Assembly (NCBI GenBank): GCA_002104945.1
Contig: MCFH01000041.1
Location: 425,421-489,420 of the forward strand
Direction: 5' to 3'
DNA from: Piromyces finnis
Lineage: Eukaryota > Neocallimastigomycota > Neocallimastigomycetes > Neocallimastigales > Neocallimastigaceae
DNA length: 64,000 nucleotides
Shown here: piece after piece, positions 1 to 15,020 of the stretch
Layout: every line of letters starts with the position of its first letter
How positions within the stretch are numbered: position 1 is the first letter of the stretch
The notes under the pieces: generated by a model
The model's input: only the letters and a program-made list of their open reading frames with translations
What the model was told of the DNA's origin: nothing
Databases searched by the model: none
Position numbers and translations under genes: made by a program

Positions 1-2335
1 TTAATACGGATATCTCTAAATGTTGGACAATCTAATAACCAATGTTTAATACTTTGATCTCCACACTTGCAACATGGACAGTAGTTAGGACAAACTGGAT
101 CAACAAATTTGGCAGCTTTGGCAACTCTAGCATCCAACTTGTATCCGCTTCTTGCTTTCAATAGCCAGTAGAAGCCATAGGCAAACTCTGGGTACTCATA
201 ACATAATTTAATAAAATCTTTAGTTTCACTAAATTTATTATCATCATAATATTGCGCTTTGATTGAATTCCCTTTGAGATCTTTCCAATAAAAGTTTTTA
301 ACTGCTTTAACATCTCCATGTTTCTTTAATTTTTTATCAAGTGTCCTACTTGATTTGCACCACGTGTATTTTCTAAATTTAGGAATGTAATTGACAAGGT
401 GTGAGATAATACAATTTGAGTTTTTCCATTTGTTAAAACATCTAACCTGAGCTAACGCACATTTGGCTGACAATGGAGGAATATTCAAATCTTTTGAAAT
501 AGAGTATAAAGATATAAACGATACAGCTTTATGAACTCCGGCAACCCATCGTATTCCTTTGTTAACATGCTTCTGAGCAATCCTAGACCTAGCTTTGTTG
601 GATCCAAGTAATGGTGCAAAGTATGAAACTCTGCTAATCACTTGTGAGTTAAGTACTAGTTTTTTGAAAGGAATAGGAATATTAGGATTTCTTAAGAATT
701 TACTGACTGAGAAAAGCCCTTTCAAAACCTTGTTATTAAGAGCTTTAATTACTGGTTTAAGGGACAAATTCTTATCAAATGGAACACCAAGATAAGTATA
801 ACAATCAGTAGTTGGAATGGGTTGTCCTGCTAAGTAAAATGTTGGATCTCTCTTGTTCTGATTTTCTATTGATTCAGGACGAATCACCATCGTTGAACAT
901 TTCTGGATACCAAATTCCATTTCATTATACAATGCCCATTCATTAACTCTTCTAAGCATCTTTTTTAAGCATCCTCTTGTTGGAGCACAAATAACTATAT
1001 CATCTGCAAAAAGTCCACCACAGCATCGAGTGTCACCTAAACTGACTCCTAGATCTTCGCACTCTCTAAATATATCATTAATAAAGAGATTAAAGAGAAT
1101 AGGAGAAAGAGGGCAACCTTGACGGACTCCTTTCTTCACATCAAAAGATTTCGAGAATTGTCCATCTAATTTGACATTAGCCTTAGATGTTAAATATAAA
1201 TTTTTGATGAATTGTAAACTCTTACCTCGGATTCCTAAACAATCTAATTTATGGAGAATATTACCGATTGGGACTGAATCGTATGCTTTCCTGAGATCTA
1301 AAAAGGCCAAATATGTCTCTTTATTATCTAATTGACGTCTACGGCATATTTCTTGGATTGAAATGAAAAGACTAATACTTTCTTCCTTTTTTCGAAAACC
1401 AAATTGTTCAGGTCTAATGAAATTATTCTTTAAACCATATTCTGAGATTCTAGTGGTGACAATTTTGGAAATCAACTTAATACCATTATTGATAAGTGAT
1501 ATACCTCGATAGTTATCACAATCTGTCAAATCTCCCTTCTTAGGAATAGAAACAATACTGGATTCATTCCATGAGTTGGGGAAATCTCCATCCCAAATAC
1601 GGTTGAATAATTTAAGAATAAAATTTAAACCATGAGCATCATTATCTGAAGTAGTATTACCAGAAGAATTATTATCTGTAGCATTATTAGAATCATTACT
1701 TGATGGAACTAATGCTTTGTAAAATTCAATTGGAATACCATCCGGACCTGATGCTTTATAATTTGGAGTAGTGAGGATAGCTGACTTGACTTCATCAATA
1801 CTAATATCTTGGTTGATATCCCATTCATCAAGCATAGGAAGTGAAAAACGTTTATTCATTGGTTCTTCATACCAATGCTCTAAATCAAGACTTACACCAC
1901 TTGGATCTGATGCAAGCTTTTCGAAATGATCATGCCACACATCTAGTTGTTCTTCCGTAGCAACAACTAATTCTCCATTTTTATTTTTAATTGGTTGAGC
2001 AATAAAGAAAGAATCTTTTCCAATTTTTGCAGTTTTCTTGATCCATTTCCAGGCCTTCTTAGGATTATGACTCTTCATATACTCACATCCTGTTTTAATC
2101 CAATGAAGATATTCTTGCTTCCTAAATTCATTACATCTTTTGTGGATGTAATCAATGAGTTTACGGTAGATTTTAATTCTTTTAATAAATTCATCTATAT
2201 CATAAATTCTTTCTTTTTTAAATCTCTTATACAACTTCATTTTGATTTTTTGAAGATTAAAAATTTGTTGTGAAATATGAAATGAAGACTTTATAACATT
2301 ATTTGCTGAAGTAATACTGAGCTCGTACAAGAGAA
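1..2335 (-). mobile_element. non-LTR (LINE-type) retrotransposon, copy 1, runs off left edge
   Basis: Positions 1-2000 align without any indel I can see to 35525-37524 of a second copy on the same strand, with about 18 mismatches counted by eye (about 1%). The 3' end, with the ORF C-terminus, UTR and poly(A), lies outside the window. This copy extends further 5' than copy 2: the shared sequence stops at 2000, but the same reading frame and LINE-like basic connector continue to about 2335. The true 5' end cannot be fixed because the far target-site duplication is not in the window. Confidence 0.9.
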
Positions 2336-2390
2336 GAGTAGTACTACATGAATACATGAATAAAAGAAAAAAATACAGCAACAAAATGTA
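1..2390 (-). CDS. reverse transcriptase of LINE-type element (partial, 3' end outside window)
   Basis: The minus-strand frame is open from an in-frame TAA at 2391-2393 to the window edge. The first in-frame ATG is at 2355-2357, but the native element start is unknown. Reading 5' to 3', it holds a basic connector rich in K/R (2000-2300), then the RT N-terminal region containing KASGPDGIPIEFYKAL, the palm with the FADD catalytic box (near 1000), a GXRQGCPLSP-type motif (near 1110), the thumb, and the start of the Cys-rich tail at the left edge. It would copy element RNA at a nicked chromosomal target. No frameshift or stop was seen in the visible part, so the copy is young, though its 5' end may be truncated. 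Confidence 0.82.
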
Positions 2391-3371
2391 TTACTCTTCC
2401 AATTAAATACTATACAAACTTACCTGAGTATCAAACATTCAACTTATTCATCAAATACTTAAATTCGATGAATAAAATGTTTTTTAATCGCTCAGTACCA
2501 TGAGCTTAGTCCTAATAATTTTCCCTTAAAGACTAAACAAGCATCCATTGCGCAATGCTTGGATTTAATTCTTTCTACTCTCTCAGTACCATGAGCATGA
2601 GTAGACCCCCTTGATAAACTCCATTATTAAATGAATGAAGGCACGTTCCTAAGAGGGCACTAAGATGATTTACTACTCTCTTTTCATTATTTCAATTTTA
2701 TAACATTTTTTTTTCTTTTTATTATTATTTTTTATTATTATTAGTTTTAACTTTATTAATTTGGGAAAGCCTTTATTTCTTTTTTTTAAAAAATTTTGTT
2801 GCTTTTTTTTTTCTTCTTTTTTTTTTTTAATATTTTAATATTTTAATTTTTTTATTTTTATTAAATGATTATAACTTTATTATTTATTATTAAATATATT
2901 TATAGAGAAAAAAAAATTTTTTATAAAAACTATACTTTATATCATATGCAAATTATTTAATATTTTTTATATTATAAATATAATTTAGATGATGAATTTT
3001 TGTTAAAAAAAAAAAAAAAAAAAAGAAAGAAAATATTAAAAATAGTATTTATATATTAGAGATAAGTTAATAAGTTAATGGGATTTTTATAAAAGATAAA
3101 AGTTAATGTTTTTTTAAATTTTTAACTTAGTGAAGAAAAATATAGGATTATAATAAACATTTTTCCTTTATTTTTCTTCACTATCTTTTTTAAAAAAAAA
3201 TTAAATTTTAAATTGATATCATTAAATTATTTTAAAAATATATTTTTCTAACCTTGTTTTTAATTTCTTTCATTTATATCCCTTTTCCTTTTTTTTTCTT
3301 TTTATTTTATATAAAAGGATGGTTGGTGTGGTATGTTTAAATTAGTTTTATGTTTCTACAATATATTAAAT
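2391..3371. other. intergenic, with a GC-richer hairpin cluster
   Basis: No coding region seen. Positions 2440-2690 are clearly richer in G+C than the surroundings and contain several short inverted repeats (listed separately). The rest is T-rich sequence with homopolymer runs, including an A-run near 3005-3022. Confidence 0.6.
2490..2605. repeat. cluster of short hairpins with a duplicated 16-mer
   Basis: The motif GCTCAGTACCATGAGC occurs at 2490-2505, and its 14-base core recurs at 2582-2595; each forms a small hairpin. Further stems are TTAGTC/GACTAA (2506-2511 with 2531-2536), CAAGCAT/ATGCTTG (2538-2544 with 2555-2561, enclosing the 12-bp palindrome at 2546-2557), and TCTACTC/GAGTAGA (2574-2580 with 2599-2605, enclosing the second copy). 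It lies just upstream, in element orientation, of retrotransposon copy 1. It could be element 5' sequence, a small repeat, or a structured RNA; I cannot tell which. Confidence 0.5.
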
Positions 3372-5264
3372 TTACTTTTGGTGAAGGCTCATATCTTGAA
3401 TAGCCTTAGAACGGTCATTGTAGTGAGTGTGTAATAATTCGTGAGAAAGGTGACCATTTGGTTCCTTTAAGAATTCCTTGTAAAGTTGTTGAACATCTTG
3501 GTTTTCGTGAGATAAACGAAGAGTAGCTTGCTTATCCATAGTGTACATACGTTCCATCTTCTTAATAACAATGCTTGGATCAGCAGACTTTGGTTGACCA
3601 CCACCGTTAATACAACCACCTGGGCACATCATCATTTCAACGAAGTCAAATTCAACTTCCTTGTTCTTAATCTTTTCTAAGAACTTTTGAATGTTAGCAC
3701 CACCACTGACAACAGCAGCACGAACGTTAACATCCTTACCATCCTTAGTCTTTAATGGAACATTGGCAGCCTTAATACCTTCAAGACCACGAACAGCCTT
3801 TAATTCACCTAATGGAATTGGGTTTTCAACACCAGTAATAATTTGAGCGGTACGAACAGCAGCTTCCATGACACCACCAGTAACACCGAATAAATTACCA
3901 GCAGAAGAACCAGTACCTAATGGACTGTCATACTTTTCATTTTGAAGTTCAGCTGGGTTAACCTTCTTAAGCTTTAATAAAGTCATTAATTCACGGGTAG
4001 TAATAACATGGTCAATATCTGGAACACCGTTCTTAGCGAATTCTGGGCGCTTAGCTTCACCCTTCTTGGCGGTACATGGCATGACACTAACATGGATAAT
4101 GTCTTCTGGCTTGGCGTTAATCTTCTTAGCGAAGTAAGACTTAATAACAGCACCAATCATTTGTTGTGGAGACTTACAGGTAGAAAGATTTTCACGTAAT
4201 TCTGGGTAACTCTTTTCAACCATGTTAATCCAACCTGGACAGCAAGAAGTGAACATTGGGAACTTACCACCTTCATTTAAGCGGTTAATTAATTCAGTAC
4301 CTTCTTCCATAATAGTAAGATCAGCAGAGAAGTTAGTATCGAAGACGTAATCAAAACCGAGCTTACGTAAACCAGCAACCATCTTACCAGTGAAATCGAA
4401 ATCTGGTTCAGCATTGAATTCTTCAGCAAGAGCAGTTCTAATAGCTGGAGCAGTTGAAACAACAAGGATCTTCTTCTTGGAATCTAATTGTCTTAAAACT
4501 TCGATACATTCATTTCTTTCAGTAATAGCACCAACTGGACAAACTTGAGAACATTGACCACATTCAACACACTTAGTGAAGTTCATTGGTCTATCCATTG
4601 GGGTACCAACACGTTCGTAACCAGCACGGTTGATGAAACCTAAAATGTTAATGTTTTGGAAGTGGTGGCAAGCTCTAATACAACGACCACACTTAACACA
4701 CTTGTTCATATCTCTAGCAATAGAGAAAGTGGAGTTATCGAATGGAGAGTAGCATGGTTCAGTAATACTGTGGTTAGTTTTATCAAACTTTCTCTTAAGA
4801 AGAGTTCTAACTGGGTGTTGAGCATCAATTTGATATCTGTAAATTAAATCTTGGAATTCACAGTTACCATTAGATTCACAAGTCATACAATCATTTGGAT
4901 GTTCTTCACGCATCATAGCTAAACTAGATCTAACAGTTTCTCTAACAGCTGGAGTATCAGTTTCAATTTCCATACCTTCCCAAACTTCAGTAGTACAAGC
5001 AGTTAATGGCTTCCATGAACCCTTAACATCAACTAAACAAAGTCTACAGTTACCAGCAATTGGTAATCTTGGGTGGTAACATAAAGTTGGAATGTAAAAA
5101 CCATTAGCCTTAGCAGCATCAAGAACAGTGGTCTTTGGTGGAACTTGAATCTTACGACCGTTAATAGAAATGTTAACCATCTTTTCAGCAGCTGAAGCTA
5201 AAGTACGAGACATTGGCTTAACAGCTTGAGCTGTCTTGTTTAAAACATTTGATATTGAAGACAT
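3372..5264 (-). CDS. hydA: [FeFe]-hydrogenase, hydrogenosomal
   Basis: 630 aa, intronless. It reduces protons to H2 with ferredoxin-type electrons, the terminal step of hydrogenosome metabolism. Residues 1-28 form a Ser/Ala/Lys/Arg-rich leader, plausibly an organelle-targeting presequence. Next come a 2Fe-2S plant-ferredoxin fold (C62, C73, C76, C90), a His-Cys3 4Fe-4S site (H122, C126, C129, C135), two 4Fe-4S clusters (C189/C192/C195/C199 and C232/C235/C238/C242), and the H-cluster domain: TSCCPGW with C342 as ligand and C341 as the proton-relay cysteine, MPCTAKKGE with C397, and MCPGGCINGGGQP with C547 and C551. All cluster ligands are present, so it should be active. Met546 precedes C547 where Ala is usual. 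Codons are strongly biased to GGT, AAG, TTC and GCT, unlike neighbouring genes, as in highly expressed genes of this lineage. Confidence 0.97.
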   Translation of the reverse strand: MSSISNVLNKTAQAVKPMSRTLASAAEKMVNISINGRKIQVPPKTTVLDAAKANGFYIPTLCYHPRLPIAGNCRLCLVDVKGSWKPLTACTTEVWEGMEIETDTPAVRETVRSSLAMMREEHPNDCMTCESNGNCEFQDLIYRYQIDAQHPVRTLLKRKFDKTNHSITEPCYSPFDNSTFSIARDMNKCVKCGRCIRACHHFQNINILGFINRAGYERVGTPMDRPMNFTKCVECGQCSQVCPVGAITERNECIEVLRQLDSKKKILVVSTAPAIRTALAEEFNAEPDFDFTGKMVAGLRKLGFDYVFDTNFSADLTIMEEGTELINRLNEGGKFPMFTSCCPGWINMVEKSYPELRENLSTCKSPQQMIGAVIKSYFAKKINAKPEDIIHVSVMPCTAKKGEAKRPEFAKNGVPDIDHVITTRELMTLLKLKKVNPAELQNEKYDSPLGTGSSAGNLFGVTGGVMEAAVRTAQIITGVENPIPLGELKAVRGLEGIKAANVPLKTKDGKDVNVRAAVVSGGANIQKFLEKIKNKEVEFDFVEMMMCPGGCINGGGQPKSADPSIVIKKMERMYTMDKQATLRLSHENQDVQQLYKEFLKEPNGHLSHELLHTHYNDRSKAIQDMSLHQK

Positions 5265-7122
5265 TTTCTAAATATATAAACTAGTGGATTAAAATAATAT
5301 ATTAATATCTTTACTTTTTATATATTTTATATTTATACTTTAAAAAAAATACAGTATTTATATTTTATTGTTTTTATTTATTGTTTTATTTTAAAACCAT
5401 CAAATATTAATATGATCAATCATAAATTTATTTAATAATTGTTCCTTATTTTCCTTGCCATTTATTTTATAAATATTCCTTTTTTTCTGATATTTTGTTT
5501 TATATAAAATTTCTTTATTTATGTTATTTTGTTAATATTCATTCTAAATATTTCTTAATCAATCTCAATGTTCCTTTTAGTATCATTTGAATTGTACATC
5601 GTTTTACATCTATTTGGTGTTCTCTTTGTTTATTATCATTTCTTTTTACTTTTTGTTTCTTGACATTTTTAATTCCAAATATATTTATTTTAATTTGTAT
5701 TTTTTTTACCTTTTAACTTTAAAATCTATTTAATTATTATTTGTTTGTTTTTATATATATTATTTTTTCTCTTTTTAATAATCTTCAAAATTCAAAATAA
5801 AAAAAAATGAAATGAAAATTATAAAATTAAAAAAAAAATAATAATTTTTTGTTTGGTTTATATGGAAAAAAAATGAAATTGAAATTAAAGAGAAAAAAAT
5901 TTAAAAAAAATAAATTTGAATTCTTTTTATTTTTTTTTATTTATTTTTAAATATATGAATCAATATATTTATTTTTTTATTGTATTAAAAATTTTATATA
6001 TAAAAATATTAATTATTATTTAATATGATTTTATTCTAATATATTATAAAATTTGATATTAATATATTAGTATATAAACTATATTAAAATTAAAAAATAA
6101 GATATTACTATCCATCATCATAATAGTGATAATATAAAAAATATAAAATACTTTAAAACAGAAAGTTATTAATAAAAGTAAATTATAACTTTGATATATT
6201 TGATATATATTCGTTCAAAGGAAGAGTTTTCTTTTATAAAAAAAATGGTAGTAATTTAACAGAATAGAGCAATTACAGAAATATTAATAATATTGATTAT
6301 TACATCGACACAAATAAATGAGTAAATTATTCTTTACTCCACAAATTATATACCATAGTATCAATTAATAATAGAATACATAAATGTGGTTAATGTAAGG
6401 AAAAAAAATATTTGTAAACCACGGAATTTAGGTAAGAATTCCAAAGTTGTTTTACTAATAAACCATTGCAATAATGAAAATATACTTTTTTTAAATCATT
6501 ACCTACGCGTAACCACCTATAACTTTTACCACCTAAATAAAATGCTATTTTTTTTTAATATTTGATATACTCTTAATAAAAATAAACCAAAATAAATATA
6601 TACAAAAATATATATTTATAATATATATTTAAATATAATCTAATATATTGAATAAAAATAAATATTAGCATCCTATATTAAAAAATAATAAAATTTTTGG
6701 TGGGGAAATCTTTTTTCTCCTCCAATAGAATATATTTTCATATTTAAATTATACACCTTAACAATATATATAATGTACAATTTTCTTAATATAAATAAAA
6801 TTTAATGTAATATATGACTAATATAAAAATTATATGAGTAAAAATGTTGAATTTAAAATAGTTTTTAATATATTATGTTCTTACAATAATATATGTAAAT
6901 TAATTTTTATATAACAAAATTATTCTCATTTTAAATCTTTCCTATTGGACTACACCTTCCCCGCAAAGATTGATTGGTATAATTCAAAGGTTTTATCTTT
7001 AGTTTGTTTTCTTAATAAATCAAAACGAAAATGTAAATAGATTATATCACTATTATAATTATTATTGTATTATTTTTTATTTTCCTTATTATTTATTTAT
7101 TTATTCATTCATTCATTTATTT

Positions 7123-7174
<52 letters not shown>

Positions 7175-8596
7175 TTAATTATATTAATAAGTATAAAATG
7201 TCTTTATAGACAAAATACTAAAGAATCTTATGAAACTTGTATTCCTTCAGGCATTATTAATAACCACTTTTCAAGTCATCCCTTGTACCTTGTACATTTA
7301 AAAAAAACAAAACTTTTTTATGAATGATTAATTAATTAATTAATTAATAAATAAATAAGCTCATATTAATTTACACCAAAAATAATAACTAAACCTTGAA
7401 TAAATTTTCACCTTAATATTTTTTTAAAAAAAAGTTGTTATTTATTATATATAAAAAAGCACTCTATAATTGAAAATTTGACATTATAACTTAAAAAAAA
7501 GTTATGGTATTCTAAATATTAAATCAAAATAAAGTCATAAATATTTTATTTAATAATGATAAATATAATACTTTTTTTTTTCATAATTTTCTAATATTTA
7601 TATTGATAATATATTTTTCATTATTAAAAGTCATTTTAATGTAATGGTAATGAAAATAAAATATTGAATTGTTCTAGAGAGTATAATATTTTTCCATCAT
7701 ACACCTTTAATTAGGTAAAGCTGTTAATTGCATTATGAATACCCATTTTGCAATTGTTGTTATAAAGCATTCTTTTAATAAATACACTTGTTTTAAATGT
7801 TTTATCAGAAGGTTATATTACTTATCATTACATAGATTATTTTATTTTAAAATATTTAGTTATATCCACATTTTTTTATTATTATTATTATTATTCTAAA
7901 TAGGATTTTATAACTTTAATAAATATAAATTAGATATGAATAATCTTTCATGTCATATTATCATTTTATGTTTATTTATATTCATATATTTACTTGGATT
8001 TATATAAAAAAAAAGTATTTGCGGATTATTTTAGGATTTAATTAAAAATATTTTATCTTTTACCCCACAAAAGTATTGCTAAAACTTTTCCAAAGTTATT
8101 ATTTTATTCTTTAAACGAAATATTTATACAACATTTACACCACAATATTTAATAACATAGATTAATAAGAAATAAATTTAAATTATTAGTTAGGAAATAG
8201 AATATAATCATTCTAATTTTTTTTTTTTTGTTAATACTACTTTTTAAAACAAAACTAAATTTTGATGTTGATAAAAAGCATGCTTTATCTTTTGGAGAAT
8301 AATTAAAATGCATATGAAATATTAAAAAAATATTTTCATTTATTTTTAAATTTATTATTTTTTTAAAATTATATATTTATTTATTTATATTTAATAAAAT
8401 TATAGTTCGTCAAATGTTAAAATTTTGTTTGATTTTATATGGATAAATTAAATAAAATTATTTTTACATAATAGATTTTAAAATTTTAAAATTTTAAATG
8501 TAGGGGATTAAAAAAAAAAGTTAATTAAAAAATTATTATATAAAATAATTAACTAATAATATATTCTCAAGTTATTTCTTATAAACGAATGTGTAT
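5265..8596. other. intergenic, no gene seen
   Basis: A 3.3-kb A/T-rich stretch. I see no convincing exon chain, tRNA or large inverted repeat. It holds a (TTTA)n array (7089-7176), a short (ATTA)n run near 7329-7345, and a few slightly GC-richer islands near 6420-6530 and 6940-6985 of unknown meaning. It includes the presumed promoter of the hydrogenase gene. Confidence 0.6.
7089..7176. repeat. (TTTA)n microsatellite
   Basis: About 22 tetranucleotide units of TTTA, with three TTCA variants near the left end. Confidence 0.9.
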
Positions 8597-9697
8597 TCAT
8601 TCTCTTAGTATAGTTCCAAAACCTATACCAAAACTATTCTTCCATAAGCCATATAAACCTTGAATATTTTGACTATATTCTTTAATTTCATCATCTATAT
8701 TTGCTTTTTCAACCAATTCTATTTTAAATTCTATTTTTGATCTATGACATATTTTATCCATAGGAGTTTTATCATTATCCTCATATTCATAATCTTGGTC
8801 ATTTGTTTTTTTGATATCGTTAATTGTTGGATTAGACGTTATTATTTCACTATTTTTAATATTATTATTACTATTTAAACGAATTCTTGTATTCAAAAGA
8901 GCAATATCACAATTACTATTATCATTAATTTGACTATTACTATTCAAGGCACTTGGAAGACTCTCATTTTCAAAATCATTTTCATCCTCTTCAATATAAT
9001 TAAATAATCGGAATTGTTCATCTAAATCGCGTTCATCATTATAACTAACATTATCAATTACTTGATAGGGAGTCATAATAGGACCAAAAGTATTTGGAGT
9101 AAGAATAGTATTGAACGGACTTTGAGTTTCTTTTTGATTATAACTGATAGATGTCTTTTTAGAAACAGGAGATAATACATAGGATTCATCACGTTGGTTG
9201 GAAATAATATTTGGACAACTGGTACTAGAATTAAATGAAAAATTATTCTCTGCATTTTTTAAGTTTTCATTCGAAATTTTTCTTTCATCTTTCTTATTAT
9301 CATCAAATAAAAGTGGTGGAGCAATATAGGGTGAGCTCTGATAAGATTGACCTATATTCATACCTGGAGATGGTACATTAGAAGAGCATGCATTAGATAG
9401 ACGGCGATAAGCAATTATAGCCTGAGGATCATTTGCTTTACATATTGAGAAACGATGACGTCTTACAGGTGAATTACCTTCATTATTTTCATTAGATGTA
9501 TCAATAATACCTGGAGATGGGCAATAATTATCATAATCTATTTTATCAGGAGTAAATATATATTGATTTTGGTAATTTTGATTATCCTGGGTATAATCAT
9601 CCATAAGAGTTGAATTAAAATTATCATTATATTCTCCACCAATATTGTTTTGTGGGAATTGATTAAATGTAAAAATTGTATTTTCTAAAACAAGCAT
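8597..9697 (-). CDS. hypothetical low-complexity Asn/Ser-rich protein
   Basis: 366 aa, single exon. I do not recognise the family. It is hydrophilic, with no signal peptide or membrane segment, and rich in N, D, S and E. Two basic patches precede serines: RRHRFS near residue 80 and RRLS near 98. Both look like basophilic kinase (PKA/AGC) sites, so it may be a phosphoregulated, largely disordered protein. Several SP and TP dipeptides would suit proline-directed kinases. The most ordered-looking part is the C-terminal 55 residues, from CHRSKIEFKIELVEKA to the aromatic/Gly stretch near the end, which may be the conserved module. The start follows a pyrimidine-rich run, and coding character persists throughout. 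Confidence 0.7.
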   Translation of the reverse strand: MLVLENTIFTFNQFPQNNIGGEYNDNFNSTLMDDYTQDNQNYQNQYIFTPDKIDYDNYCPSPGIIDTSNENNEGNSPVRRHRFSICKANDPQAIIAYRRLSNACSSNVPSPGMNIGQSYQSSPYIAPPLLFDDNKKDERKISNENLKNAENNFSFNSSTSCPNIISNQRDESYVLSPVSKKTSISYNQKETQSPFNTILTPNTFGPIMTPYQVIDNVSYNDERDLDEQFRLFNYIEEDENDFENESLPSALNSNSQINDNSNCDIALLNTRIRLNSNNNIKNSEIITSNPTINDIKKTNDQDYEYEDNDKTPMDKICHRSKIEFKIELVEKANIDDEIKEYSQNIQGLYGLWKNSFGIGFGTILRE

Positions 9698-12252
9698 TTT
9701 TTTTTTCTACAATATTCTTTTTTTTTCTTTGTTAATTTTTAATTGATAAAATGTATTATTAAATATAAAATATTTAATGTTGATATTAATTTTTATTTTT
9801 ATAAATGAGAGAGAGAATATAACGCATTTAGATATTTTATTTTTAATAATATGTTAGCATGTTATTAATTAATTTTTTTTTATTTTTATTTTTGATATGA
9901 ACATATTAAATATTATTATAAAAATATGTATATAATAATAATTATTCAATAAATATTTATTATAAAAAATTATTTAATTAATAAATAAAAAATATATTAA
10001 TTCATAGTTGTATTGCTTTAAGGAATATACAAACATACCAATTTATCTGCTTTAAAAAATATCTATCGGGTAATCCTTTATTTTATATATTCCTATATAA
10101 TATTATTGAAAGTTGTAATATTATTATTATAATTGAAAATATTTTTTTATTATATATATATGTCACATATCACAATACTTTTTTAACTATTTTGACAAAA
10201 ACTATATTTTGTCAAATATTATTAAATCACTTTAAGCCTTTGATTTTAGTTAAAAAAAATTTATATTATATCTTTAAAAATAAATTCAATATAATGAATA
10301 TATATAAAAAATAAATGGAACAAAAAGAGAATAAGAGTGATACTACATCATTTTTATTTTATAATGAAAGAAATAGATTAAAAGATTTCTTTTATTAATA
10401 GTATGATGTACGTTTTATTTATATTATAATATCAATAATTGCCATTAAAAAATATTAATAATAGATCTTTTTAATATATTATTTGTTATGATAATTAATT
10501 AAATAGAAGAATAATTCAATAATTTTAATTGAATAATTATTAAATTTTGGTTAAAAAAAAATATTTTAATCAATTATCCTACTCTAAATCTATAAATAAT
10601 AAATTCATTCATCAATTTTAATTCATAATTATTTTTTTATAATTTAATATAAAATTTTATTAATATGTATCAAGGGTTAGAATAAATATATATTTTTTTT
10701 GAAATTTTCATTATCTATATATGTAAAGTTAAACTATACAAATTGTGCTTGTACATATATACAATAAGGCTGGTTTTTTATTTCAAATATTTATATTTAT
10801 AAAATATTTTACTTCCATAAAAGTATAAAAATATTAACTAAATATAATAAACTTTATAACAAAAAGTTAAGAATAATAATAATAAAAGTTTCAATAGAAA
10901 AACATGAAAAAAAATAAGCAATTTTAAATCCCATTATATTGTAAAATAAATTGTTTTACTTTTAAAAAAAAAAATACTATACATATATCCATCTATAAAA
11001 ATAATGGTTATTATTATATTCACTTATACTAGTATAAGTTACAAAAAATAAATATACATTATTAAAAGTGTTTTTAATAATTAAGTGTCTTGTAATTAAC
11101 CACATAAATAATATTATTTATTGTTTAAGCTATTAAGGTTTTTTTTATATTTATTTAATTATTTATATATATTTAATAATATTTCATTATTATTATTATA
11201 TATTATAAAAAAGAAGCATTATTTGTTATTTGTGTATACATTGGTTATGATTTTATTTTAAATTATATAAAATATAGACTAAAAAATAAGACCTTATAAA
11301 GAAAAGTTTTAAACTTAAAATTTTATATTTTAACAATTATTATTATAAAAAAATAATATAAATTTCTGTTAATATCATTGGTTCTATTTATTTAAAAAAA
11401 AGTTTAAAATTATTTGTATGCCTATTTCTATATTTATATATTAATCATAAAGATAATTTATAAAAGGTATTGTATTGTTCTTAGTTACCATGTAATATTA
11501 CATTTTATTACATTTTTTTTTGATATAATAAAAAGTGATATGTATAATATGTATATATATTTATTATTGATATTATGATATTATTCATTTTTACATAATT
11601 TAAAGTTACACAAATAATTCAAATCTTAATTATTATAAAAAATAAAAAAATACCAAATAAGGTAGTTACTTATTCCGCATTATTAATTAAATTTTTTTAA
11701 AAAAACATGAACAAGTTATTATATGTAAAATTATTAGATTTAATATATTAAAATTAATTATAAATAAATTAAAATATTTTTTTTATATTAAAAAGTGAAA
11801 ATCCTTAAAATGTTATAATTATTCTAATATAACAAACAATAATTTTTTTTTTTCACAATTAATTAAAATATATAAATTATTTAAGGGAATATTTTTCCTT
11901 TAAAAAAAAACAAAAAGAAAAATAAAAATTGTAAATGTAAGAACATATAAATAATATATATTATTATTAACAATAAAATACATTAAGCTAATTCATCCTT
12001 TTATATATTTTTAACATTCGGTATAAATGAAATAATAATACTTTTTTCTTAAAAATAAATGTTTTTCTTTTTTAAAAATAATTCTTTGAATAAGATATAA
12101 AAAAAAGAAGCAAAAAACAAAACAAAAAAAAATAATAAAAAAATTCTAAAATATAATTTACCTAATTATATTTAAAATTCAAAAAACATTAAAAAGAAAA
12201 ATAAATATAAGATCTATATTAAAAACATATTTAAAATAATTTAAATATCAAA
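9698..12252. other. intergenic, no gene seen
   Basis: A 2.5-kb A/T-rich stretch with many A- and T-runs. No ORF, RNA gene or long repeat could be supported. It should hold the divergent promoters of the orphan gene (-) and the LRR gene (+). Confidence 0.6.

Positions 12253-15020
<2,768 letters not shown>

Noticed and set aside
2440-2690. tRNA, hammerhead or HDV-like ribozyme in the hairpin island
   Set aside because: I could not find a tRNA cloverleaf with B-box or the hammerhead core (CUGANGA...GAAA). The island is reported only as hairpin-rich.
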